A stretch of 9,542 nt of DNA, from positions 1-9,542 of the forward strand of contig CAJGCJ010000072.1 in the NCBI GenBank assembly GCA_904501775.1, read 5' to 3'. The number at the start of each line of letters is the position of its first letter. The first letter of the stretch is position 1. Positions 1 through 6,749 of the stretch are shown here, in pieces. Origin of the DNA: an uncultured Bacteroidaceae bacterium (GTDB taxonomy: Bacteria > Bacteroidota > Bacteroidia > Bacteroidales > Bacteroidaceae). The position numbers and the translations under genes were made by a program. The notes beneath the pieces are model-generated. The model did no database searches. It saw only the letters and a program-made list of their open reading frames with translations, and was not told the origin of the DNA.

Positions 1-401
1 CCGAGGAGCAGTTGCGTGTAGATGCCGACAAGGAACTATATCTCGAACTCTTCATGCAGCTTATGCGCACCGCTTATGCACGCAATATACGCGAAATGAA
101 GAAATGGAGCGAACAGGTTGCAGCCTTGGGTCGTGAGCGACAGAAACGTCTGCTCGAGTATTGCCAGCACATGATACGCGAGAACTTTATTATGAATTTC
201 AGATGTGACGAGATGCTCTCTCTCACAGCCGGCGAGCGCAGTTTCTCGCAACGTTTCTCGCCTTATGTGAATGAGCGCAACATATTCGGCATTGTTGAGG
301 AACTCAGCGAGGCTCAACGTCATATAGAACAGAATGTAAATGCTAAGATGGTCTTCTTTGACATGTCGTTGAGGATGATTGTCTGGATAAAAAACAGATA
401 G
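1..401 (+). CDS. holB: DNA polymerase III subunit delta', C-terminal part (5' end outside window)
   Basis: Delta' belongs to the clamp-loader complex that places the sliding clamp on DNA during replication in the cytoplasm. The reading frame is already open at the left edge (first full codon at position 3) and ends with TAG at 399-401, so only about the last 132 residues are visible. The ATPase-like N-terminal domains lie outside the window and cannot be checked. The visible part is an all-helical, charged segment resembling the C-terminal collar region of Bacteroides delta' proteins. Recognisable stretches are LMRTAYARNIREMKKWS, LGRERQKRLLEYCQHMIREN and IEQNVNAKMVFFDMSLRMIV. A TTG at position 12 could be mistaken for a start, but the open frame to its left and the homology argue against this. 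The ricT homologue follows after only 6 nt, suggesting cotranscription. The identification rests on recalled family similarity. Confidence 0.85.
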   Translation, partial: EEQLRVDADKELYLELFMQLMRTAYARNIREMKKWSEQVAALGRERQKRLLEYCQHMIRENFIMNFRCDEMLSLTAGERSFSQRFSPYVNERNIFGIVEELSEAQRHIEQNVNAKMVFFDMSLRMIVWIKNR

Positions 402-407
402 AATAAT

Positions 408-1661
408 ATGGATAATTGTAAATATAAAGAGGGTAACGGTTGTTCGGGTATCTGCTGCGAGGGATGTGGCAGAATGGACTCTCCGCTCAACACCTTTGAT
501 TGGTTGGCAGGTGTTCCCGGCAACTACGAAGATACCGATATAGTTGAAGTTCAATTCAAGAACACCCGTAAGGGGTACTATAAGAACAGCAATGCCATTC
601 CGCTCAAAAAGGGCGATGTAGTGGCTGTTGAGGCTACTCCCGGACACGACATCGGTACGGTTACTCTTACAGGCCGTCTGGTGCTGTTGCAGCTGAAGAA
701 GACTCGCCTCACTCCCGAGTCGGAGTTCAAGCGCATCTATCGCAAGGCAAAGCCTGTAGATATGGAGAAGTTTGCCGAGGCAAAGGCACGTGAGCACGAT
801 ACGATGATACGTTCGCGCCAGATTGCCAAGGATCTTGAACTTGACATGAAGATAGGTGACGTTGAGTATCAGGGCGATGGCCTGAAGGCTATTTTCTATT
901 ATATTGCCGATAACCGTGTCGATTTCCGTCAGTTGATTAAAGTGCTTGCCGATGTCTTTAAGATAAAGATTGAGATGAAGCAGATTGGTGCTCGTCAAGA
1001 GGCCGGTCGCATTGGTGGAATAGGCCCATGTGGCAGGGAGTTGTGTTGTGCCACATTTACCACAAACTTTGTGTCGGTATCAACATCTGCGGCACGTTTT
1101 CAGGATATCTCTTTGAATCCGCAGAAGCTGGCCGGCCAGTGTGCAAAGCTCAAGTGCTGTCTGAACTATGAGGTAGATGCCTATGTCGAGGCTTCAAAAG
1201 GCATGCCCTCGCGTGACATAGAGCTTGAGACAAAAGACAGTACATACTATTTCTTCAAAGCCGATATATTGAACGGATTGCTTACTTACTCTACCGACAA
1301 ATATATAGCAGCAAATCTTGTAACTATCCCTGTCAAACGTGCAAGCTATATTATAGAGATGAACAGACGTGGCGAACGTCCCGACTCGCTCTCGGCTGGA
1401 GGTGCAGAGGAGAAACACTCATTTGACCTTTTGGAGCAAGAGAATATCAACAGATTCGATAACAATTCAAAGAATAAGCGCCGTAAGGGTGGTGGCAAGA
1501 GCGGTAACCGTCAGCAGCCTAACAAGAGCGAGCAGCAACAGCAGACACAGCCACGCGAAGAAGGAAGCAGAAACGAGCATAAACATAACGGCAGACGTCC
1601 TAAAGGAGGCAGACATAATGCCAACGGTGCATCTACAAAGGGTAACGATGACAAAAAGTAA
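408..1661 (+). CDS. ricT: PSP1-domain protein, RicT (YaaT) homologue
   Basis: In Bacillus subtilis, RicT (YaaT) acts with RicA and RicF as a cytoplasmic iron-sulfur complex that influences RNA processing by RNase Y. This 417-residue protein has the family core. A PSP1 N-terminal part includes VEVQFKNTRKGYY (about 46-58) and PGHDIGTVTLTGR (78-90). Two signature cysteine motifs follow: GGIGPCGRELCCATF with C208, C213 and C214, and GQCAKLKCCLNYE with C245, C250 and C251. These match the cysteines thought to bind clusters in the Ric complex. Two features lie outside the core: an N-terminal head with five cysteines in the first 20 residues (C4, C12, C16, C17, C20), and a tail from about residue 349 to the end rich in Lys, Arg, Gln, Asn and Gly, probably disordered and able to touch nucleic acid. 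The ATG at 408 lies 6 nt after holB. Family membership is clear; function in this phylum is inferred. Confidence 0.92.
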   Translation: MDNCKYKEGNGCSGICCEGCGRMDSPLNTFDWLAGVPGNYEDTDIVEVQFKNTRKGYYKNSNAIPLKKGDVVAVEATPGHDIGTVTLTGRLVLLQLKKTRLTPESEFKRIYRKAKPVDMEKFAEAKAREHDTMIRSRQIAKDLELDMKIGDVEYQGDGLKAIFYYIADNRVDFRQLIKVLADVFKIKIEMKQIGARQEAGRIGGIGPCGRELCCATFTTNFVSVSTSAARFQDISLNPQKLAGQCAKLKCCLNYEVDAYVEASKGMPSRDIELETKDSTYYFFKADILNGLLTYSTDKYIAANLVTIPVKRASYIIEMNRRGERPDSLSAGGAEEKHSFDLLEQENINRFDNNSKNKRRKGGGKSGNRQQPNKSEQQQQTQPREEGSRNEHKHNGRRPKGGRHNANGASTKGNDDKK

Positions 1662-2130
1662 TTTGCTGATTCCCATATTGTGCATATTGTTGCTAACTTC
1701 GTGCGAAAGGACTCTTTATCATAGCTTTCATTCGGTAGAGGGTGATTGGAGCAGTAATGACACAATAGAATTCATCGTACCTGCGGGAACACGCCACATC
1801 GACAGCTGCGCTGCCGACCTTGAATTGCGCTGTACCGCAGAATTTCCCTATAAGGTGTTGTGGCTGTATGTAGAGGCAAGACAAGGCGATGGCTCCTTGC
1901 TCTTGTCCGATACGCTCGACTGCACCATATTTGATGACTACGGCAGACAGAACGGAAGCACTGTGGGGCTGCTCTACCAGACACGGTTTCCGTTGCCGGC
2001 ACTGAAGATTGCGGCAGAGGATACATTGCGTGTCATTGTGTCGCACCTGATGGATGCTCCTCTTGCCGGTGTGAAGGATGTGGGTGTCAGATTCTCAGAT
2101 TACGGTCGGCATCAACCCTCAGGAAACTGA
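1648..2130 (+). CDS. gldH: GldH-family lipoprotein
   Basis: GldH is a lipoprotein required for gliding in Flavobacterium and kept in non-gliding Bacteroidales, where it is associated with type IX secretion; its exact role is unclear. Starting at ATG 1648 the product has 160 residues. It opens with a short lipoprotein signal: MTKS, a hydrophobic run at about 6-16, then the lipobox LTSC with the modified cysteine at residue 19. The body carries family-like segments PYKVLWLYVEA (67-77), DTLDCTIFDDYGR (88-100), GLLYQ (107-111) and GVKDVGVRF near the end. An in-frame ATG at 1618 would add ten residues before the signal; I prefer 1648 because it gives a signal peptide of normal length. The start lies inside ricT (14 nt overlap), suggesting coupled translation. 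The final residues, roughly 150-160, lie beyond the conserved part and are encoded over the antisense of the rodA end. Confidence 0.9.
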   Translation: MTKSNLLIPILCILLLTSCERTLYHSFHSVEGDWSSNDTIEFIVPAGTRHIDSCAADLELRCTAEFPYKVLWLYVEARQGDGSLLLSDTLDCTIFDDYGRQNGSTVGLLYQTRFPLPALKIAAEDTLRVIVSHLMDAPLAGVKDVGVRFSDYGRHQPSGN

Positions 2131-3553
2131 AAAGCAGAATAGAGAAACCTAAGAATGATGAGCCTCCATAACTGAAGAAGGGTAGAGGAATACCTATCAC
2201 AGGCATTATTCCCAATACCATGCCCACGTTTATAGTAAAGTGGAAGAAGAATATGGAGGCTACCGAATATCCGTAGACACGTCCGAATCTGTCGTTCTGC
2301 CGTTCGGCGAGCCACATGATTCTGAGAATGAATATAGCAAACATCGTAAGCACGAATGCCGAGCCAAGGAATCCCTGCTCCTCTCCAATGGTACAGAAGA
2401 TAAAATCGGTATCCTGCTCGGGCACATATTTGAGTTTGGTCTGTGTTCCTTTAAGGAATCCTTTTCCTGTGATACCTCCCGAACCTATGGCAATCTTTGA
2501 TTGATGTACGTTGTATCCGGCCCCTGCCAGTTCCTCCTTAAGTCCTAAAAGCACCTCAATGCGCACGCGCTGGTGGTCGAGCAGCACCTTGTTCATAACA
2601 TAGTCGCACGAGGCGTAGAAGGCAAGCGAGCCAATGATGAATATTACGGCAAAAATGTTTCTTTTCTCCTTGTTCAGCCTTATTCTCAATAGCAGGTATA
2701 TTACTGAGAATGTTATCAGCAGATATTGAAGTATGATTATATTGAATGATACAAGGTATATTGCAATCCAATAGCCTCCTACTGTGCCAGCGAGGTTTAC
2801 AATGGCAAGGGTAAGGAATGTCTTGTCGTTGCGGCACCAGAACTTGACCATGAGAAGCGAGAACAGCTGTATAAGTACAAGAACGGCGTAGTGTCCCACA
2901 GAGACATCTATAGACTCTATTCTCTGTTCTCCGAATCTTATGCCTACAATGAAATATACAACGCTGCATATTGCAGTAAGAAGCACCATTCCGCTCATTC
3001 CTTCACGGTAAAGAACAATGAAGAACGAGAAATATACAAGTGCGCTGCCTGTTTCGCGTTGCGATATTATCACCAGCATGGGCAGAATGAATATTGCAAT
3101 TGAACAGAGCAGATCCCTCTTGTTCGTTATATTGAACCCGTAACGGCTTGTGTACGATGCAAGTGCAAGGGTGGTCGCAAATTTCATGAACTCGGCAGGC
3201 TGTAGGCTGAATGGTCCCAATGGGAGCCACGAGTGAGAGCCCTTTATATCGCGTGATACAAATATGGTGACAATGCCCAACAGGATGAAGAATATATATA
3301 ATATGTAGGACCAGTCCTTGTATATCCGTTTGTCGAAACATAATATTATACTTCCGACAAGCAACGATACAATCATCCACATGGCCTGTTTGCCGGTGCG
3401 CTCCGAGGGTTGCAGGAACTCCAGAAAATCGGTCTCGATGTAGCTGTAGCTTGCACCGCATATTGCAAACCATCCCATGACGGCCAGCAGCAGGTAAATG
3501 GATATTGTTATCCAGTCTATGTTGCGAATTGTACTACCTCTCTCCATCACCAT
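2087..3553 (-). CDS. rodA: SEDS peptidoglycan glycosyltransferase RodA
   Basis: RodA polymerises lipid II into glycan strands in the inner membrane as part of the elongasome, with PBP2 as transpeptidase. The 488-residue product is strongly hydrophobic and has the SEDS/RodA signatures: GSHSWLPLGPFSLQPAEFMKF at about 105-125, QRETGS at 165-170, GAGYNVHQSKIAIGSGG at 344-360, PEQDTDFIFCTIGEE at 378-392, and PLPFFSYGGSSF at 456-467. D383 in the TDFIF motif matches the conserved, probably catalytic aspartate of the large periplasmic loop. The protein is about 120 residues longer than E. coli RodA (370); the surplus falls mainly near 205-300 and looks like extra membrane helices. The start reads ATG GTG ATG, so translation may begin at 3553 or 3547, overlapping the mrdA end by 20 or 14 nt. 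The 3' end overlaps convergent gldH by 44 nt. The stop codon is TGA. Confidence 0.97.
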   Translation of the reverse strand: MVMERGSTIRNIDWITISIYLLLAVMGWFAICGASYSYIETDFLEFLQPSERTGKQAMWMIVSLLVGSIILCFDKRIYKDWSYILYIFFILLGIVTIFVSRDIKGSHSWLPLGPFSLQPAEFMKFATTLALASYTSRYGFNITNKRDLLCSIAIFILPMLVIISQRETGSALVYFSFFIVLYREGMSGMVLLTAICSVVYFIVGIRFGEQRIESIDVSVGHYAVLVLIQLFSLLMVKFWCRNDKTFLTLAIVNLAGTVGGYWIAIYLVSFNIIILQYLLITFSVIYLLLRIRLNKEKRNIFAVIFIIGSLAFYASCDYVMNKVLLDHQRVRIEVLLGLKEELAGAGYNVHQSKIAIGSGGITGKGFLKGTQTKLKYVPEQDTDFIFCTIGEEQGFLGSAFVLTMFAIFILRIMWLAERQNDRFGRVYGYSVASIFFFHFTINVGMVLGIMPVIGIPLPFFSYGGSSFLGFSILLFSFLRVDADRNLRI

Positions 3554-5369
3554 AATAGATTACTTTGTTTCGTATGGCATTTGCCTTCTCCTTGCTTGCC
3601 TCGGAGAGTGTATCATTAAGATATTTCTCCATTATCAGCGAGCCTATAGGTACTCCGTATGTGGCTCCGAATCCTCCGTTCTCCACATATACGGCTACTG
3701 CAATCTTTGGATTGTTCATAGGTGCGAATCCTATGAAAGCAGAGTGGTCCTTTCCTTTGTTCTGTGCTGTGCCGGTCTTTCCGCATACCTCAATGCCGGG
3801 TATGTCTGCTGCACGGCATGTTCCGTCCAGTACGGCCTGACGCATTCCTTTGACTACATCTTCGTAGGCCTTACGTTCTGCCATTGTATTGCGCGGTTCT
3901 ATATATTGTTCAGGCAGTGTGTCACCTTTTATCTCTTTTACGATATGCGGTGTTATGAATGTGCCCCTGTTGGCTATTGTTGCCGAGAGGTTGGCAATCT
4001 GTAACGGTGTGAGTGTTACCTCGCCCTGTCCTATCGATATGCTTATTACTGTAACTGCGTTCCAGTGGTTACCGTAATATTTTCCGTAGAAAGCGGCGTT
4101 GGGTATCATTCCTCGTGCCTCTCCGGGCAGGTCTACTCCCAAGCGGTAGCCGAAGCCCATGGATACCATGTAGTCGCGCCACTTGTTCATCGCCTCCTGT
4201 GCATTCTTGTATTTGTCCGATGAGAACATGCGTACAAGTCCCCAACAGAAATAGGCATTGCACGATGTCGCAATTGCCGGGTATAGTGCTGTCGGCGAAG
4301 AGTGTGCGTGACAGCCCAGTTTGAATTTGTTATATCTGAATCCTCCGTGACAGGGAAAGAGCGTCTGAGGTGTTATTATATCCTCTTGCAGGAATGTAAG
4401 GGCCTGTGAGGTCTTGAATGTTGAGCCCGGGGGGTATGTACCCATTATGGCGCGGTTCATCAATGGTTTCTTCTTGTCTGTTGACAGGGCTTTGTGGTTC
4501 TCGCCTCGCTGGCGTCCTGTCAGCAGACGCGGATCGTATGACGGCGATGATACCATGCACAGTATCTCTCCTGTCGACGGCTCAATTGCAACGATGCTTC
4601 CAATCTTGTTCTGTAGCAGTTCCTCGCCCAATTGCTGCAGTTCAATATCCAATCCCAAGGTGAGGTCTTTGCCGGCTATGGGCAGTGTGTCGAGTGCTCC
4701 ATCTCTATACTTGCCCTGTATGCGGCCATAGGCATCGCGTAGCAGTACCTCTGTACCCTTTTCGCCTCTGAGAGCCTCTTCGTATGATGCCTCGAGCCCT
4801 TGTGTGCCGATATAGTCTCCGCGTGAATAGTAGGGGTCTTTGTCTATCTTCTTCTGCGATACCTCTCCGATGTCGCCAAAAAGTACACCTGCTGCCCCGT
4901 ATGTATATTGTCTTATTGAGCGTTTGCTTATGTAGAATCCGGGAAAGCGGTGCATCTTTTCCCGGAAAGGCGCGAATTCCTCTGACGAAAGCCTTGCCAT
5001 GAACAGCTGCTCGGTGTATGATGAGTAGCCTCGGCTCTTGCGTACTATCTTCATACGCTGCTCAAACTCCTCGCGTGTTATGTTCAGGGCATTGCACAGC
5101 TCCGTTGTGTCTACATTCTTTATTTCACGAGGAATGAATGTTATGTCGTAGGCTGGCTGGTTATATACAAGCAGACGACCTTTACGGTCGTACATAAGTC
5201 CGCGTGCCGGATATACTGTCTTTTTGTAGAAGGCATTGCTGTCGGCCTTGCTCTTGTACTCGTCGCTGGTAACCTGCAAACTGAATAGACGTGCTATATA
5301 CACTATGAGGACAAGCACTACTGTTGCCCCGAGTATATATTTCCGTTTTTCTAATTTAAAGTCATTCAT
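3534..5369 (-). CDS. mrdA: Penicillin-binding protein 2, elongasome transpeptidase
   Basis: PBP2 is the class B penicillin-binding protein that cross-links new glycan made by RodA during cell elongation; its active domain lies in the periplasm. The 611-residue product has a short cytoplasmic N-terminus and one membrane anchor at about 10-31. The pedestal domain includes PARGLMYDRKGRLLVYN at 54-70. The transpeptidase domain has all three catalytic motifs: STFK with the acylated S316 and K319, SCN at 369-371, and KTGTAQ at 531-536. Length is normal for the family. A cysteine and histidine group near the active site (C340, C353, H354, H356, C370) is noted separately as a possible metal site. The ATG at 5369 sits 7 nt after the mreD stop, and the gene's TAG stop lies inside the start region of rodA. 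Adjacency and overlap with rodA fit the known pairing of the two proteins. It is a target of beta-lactams such as mecillinam in other bacteria. Confidence 0.97.
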   Translation of the reverse strand: MNDFKLEKRKYILGATVVLVLIVYIARLFSLQVTSDEYKSKADSNAFYKKTVYPARGLMYDRKGRLLVYNQPAYDITFIPREIKNVDTTELCNALNITREEFEQRMKIVRKSRGYSSYTEQLFMARLSSEEFAPFREKMHRFPGFYISKRSIRQYTYGAAGVLFGDIGEVSQKKIDKDPYYSRGDYIGTQGLEASYEEALRGEKGTEVLLRDAYGRIQGKYRDGALDTLPIAGKDLTLGLDIELQQLGEELLQNKIGSIVAIEPSTGEILCMVSSPSYDPRLLTGRQRGENHKALSTDKKKPLMNRAIMGTYPPGSTFKTSQALTFLQEDIITPQTLFPCHGGFRYNKFKLGCHAHSSPTALYPAIATSCNAYFCWGLVRMFSSDKYKNAQEAMNKWRDYMVSMGFGYRLGVDLPGEARGMIPNAAFYGKYYGNHWNAVTVISISIGQGEVTLTPLQIANLSATIANRGTFITPHIVKEIKGDTLPEQYIEPRNTMAERKAYEDVVKGMRQAVLDGTCRAADIPGIEVCGKTGTAQNKGKDHSAFIGFAPMNNPKIAVAVYVENGGFGATYGVPIGSLIMEKYLNDTLSEASKEKANAIRNKVIYYGDGER

Positions 5370-5376
5370 TGCTCTG

Positions 5377-5877
5377 TTACTTGCGTGTAAGTGCTTCGGC
5401 TACAAGAAGGAACAGCATGGTGAGCAGTGTGCTGCCGGCCACGCTTATAAGAAGCGTCAGAGGATAGCTTATTGTAAAGAGCTCCAACAGATAGAGTGGT
5501 ATGTAGAACAGGATAGTACATATTGACATATAGCTTATATAACTGCTCCAGCCTATTGATGCCGCTCCGGGTGTTATGTCGTCAGCAGTACCCTTCTGTA
5601 TGAGACCTTCAAGCACTCCATTGCGCATAAAGGCGGCGAAGGTGGTTGCAGCGGCATGTATTCCCGGTGTACTGGCTGCAATGTCTATAATCAGTCCCAT
5701 TAGAAATCCCCACGCGAGCAATGCGTTGTGCGATGTGTAGCGAGGTAGTTTTAAGATGAAAAGCAGTGGTATATATGCGGTGGCATATCCGAACAGGTGT
5801 ATCTGTCCGAAGATAAAAATCTGTACCAGCAGTACCAGAATGAAATTGCGTGTTCTTATCAGTGTGTCGCTTGTCAT
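5377..5877 (-). CDS. mreD: Rod shape-determining protein MreD
   Basis: MreD is a small inner-membrane protein that, with MreC, links cytoplasmic MreB filaments to the periplasmic wall enzymes. The 166-residue product is almost entirely hydrophobic. Likely membrane segments lie at about 11-29, 33-45, 51-70, 112-134 and 136-161. The stretch GFLMGLIIDIAASTPGIHAAA (57-77) is the most recognisable part and resembles Bacteroides MreD; the loop at about 93-110 is polar. The family diverges fast, so position between mreC and mrdA strengthens the call. It starts at ATG 5877, only 2 nt after the mreC stop, and ends 7 nt before mrdA, so translational coupling with both neighbours is likely. Size and topology are normal and nothing looks truncated. 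Confidence 0.93.
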   Translation of the reverse strand: MTSDTLIRTRNFILVLLVQIFIFGQIHLFGYATAYIPLLFILKLPRYTSHNALLAWGFLMGLIIDIAASTPGIHAAATTFAAFMRNGVLEGLIQKGTADDITPGAASIGWSSYISYMSICTILFYIPLYLLELFTISYPLTLLISVAGSTLLTMLFLLVAEALTRK

Positions 5878-5879
5878 TC

Positions 5880-6722
5880 TTAGAGTATCTTCTTTTCAAG
5901 TTCTTTCTGTTCCTTATACCCCTTGTGTCCGACGGTGTATACCGAGCGCAGTGTCGAGAAGTCGGCAAAGAGTCTTACACGCGCTCTATAAAACATGCCG
6001 TCTATAGACTCTTCCACTTTGTCTATTACTCCCACCGGAATGTCCTCGGGGAATATAGAGGAGTGGCTGCTTGTTACGACTGTATCTCCTTGTGCGAATC
6101 TTGAGTGTCGCGGAAGGTCGACAAGGTAAGAGTGCTGCTTGTCCTGTCCGTCCCACTGAAGTATTGTAGTTTCATTGCCTCCGCGTACCTTGCAGCTTGT
6201 GTTGCTCTTGCTGTTGGGCAGCGGCATAACAAGAGAGTAGTTGTCCGACACCATATAGACTGTGCCTATTACTCCTTGGCTGTTGAATACTCCCATCTCG
6301 CTCTCTATGCCGTCTTTGGCACCTTTGTCTATTACTATAAAGTAGTTCAGTCGGGTGTGCGAGTTGTTGATTATCGCTGCTGTGTTGAAGATATAGTTAT
6401 CTTTCGCGTTGCTTGCGATAGTCTCTTTTGATAGGGCATTCAAACTCTCGGCCTCATTCAGCCTCAGACGCAGTTCGGCAACCTCCTGTGCCAACTCCTT
6501 GTTGTGCTCCAGCAGTTCGGCATTCTCGGTGCGAAGGCCGAAGTAGTTGTCCACATCTGTGATGAGGCTGTAGACATCGCCCAATGTGTTGTTGGCCGAG
6601 GTGAAGAATACTGCATTCTGATAGTTATTGAAACGTATAATAAGCATAAAACTGATTCCTTCCAGTAGTATGAAAAGGAACCAGTGATTATGCTTAACAA
6701 GGAAATTCAGGATTGTTTGCAC
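5880..6722 (-). CDS. mreC: Rod shape-determining protein MreC
   Basis: MreC is a bitopic inner-membrane protein whose periplasmic domain contacts and activates PBP2-RodA. The 280-residue product has a short N-terminus, one membrane helix at about 13-30, a charged helical stretch likely to form a dimeric coiled coil at about 65-100, and the beta-rich MreC core. Core motifs include IDKGAKDGIESEMGVFN (131-147), GVIGTVYMVSDNYSLVMPL (150-168), QGDTVVTSSHSSIFPEDIPVG (211-231) and FADFSTLR (252-259). The start codon is GTG at 6720-6722. The next in-frame Met is residue 26, inside the membrane helix, and I see no ATG between the mreB stop and the GTG. The N-terminus QTILNFLVKHNHWFLFILLE aligns with Bacteroides MreC, supporting GTG. 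The gene is in the same frame as mreB, 27 nt after its TAA. Confidence 0.95.
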   Translation of the reverse strand: MQTILNFLVKHNHWFLFILLEGISFMLIIRFNNYQNAVFFTSANNTLGDVYSLITDVDNYFGLRTENAELLEHNKELAQEVAELRLRLNEAESLNALSKETIASNAKDNYIFNTAAIINNSHTRLNYFIVIDKGAKDGIESEMGVFNSQGVIGTVYMVSDNYSLVMPLPNSKSNTSCKVRGGNETTILQWDGQDKQHSYLVDLPRHSRFAQGDTVVTSSHSSIFPEDIPVGVIDKVEESIDGMFYRARVRLFADFSTLRSVYTVGHKGYKEQKELEKKIL

Positions 6723-6749
6723 TTTCTTGCTTTTTGTTTCCCTTGATTC

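Noticed and set aside
12..14. TTG as the start of the first gene
   Set aside because: The frame is open to the window edge, and the product matches only the C-terminal part of delta', so the true start lies outside.
36..998. A 320-codon open frame on the minus strand, antisense to holB and ricT
   Set aside because: Its translation shows no family I recognise and has irregular composition, while both plus-strand genes are clearly real. It looks like a chance open frame opposite coding sequence.
1618..1620. Earlier in-frame ATG for gldH
   Set aside because: It would put ten more residues before a lipoprotein signal that is already complete from 1648.
3498..4004. A 168-codon plus-strand open frame rich in hydrophobic, Cys and Tyr residues
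   Set aside because: It lies opposite the conserved C-terminal part of mrdA and the start of rodA. Its composition is what antisense reading of those genes would give.
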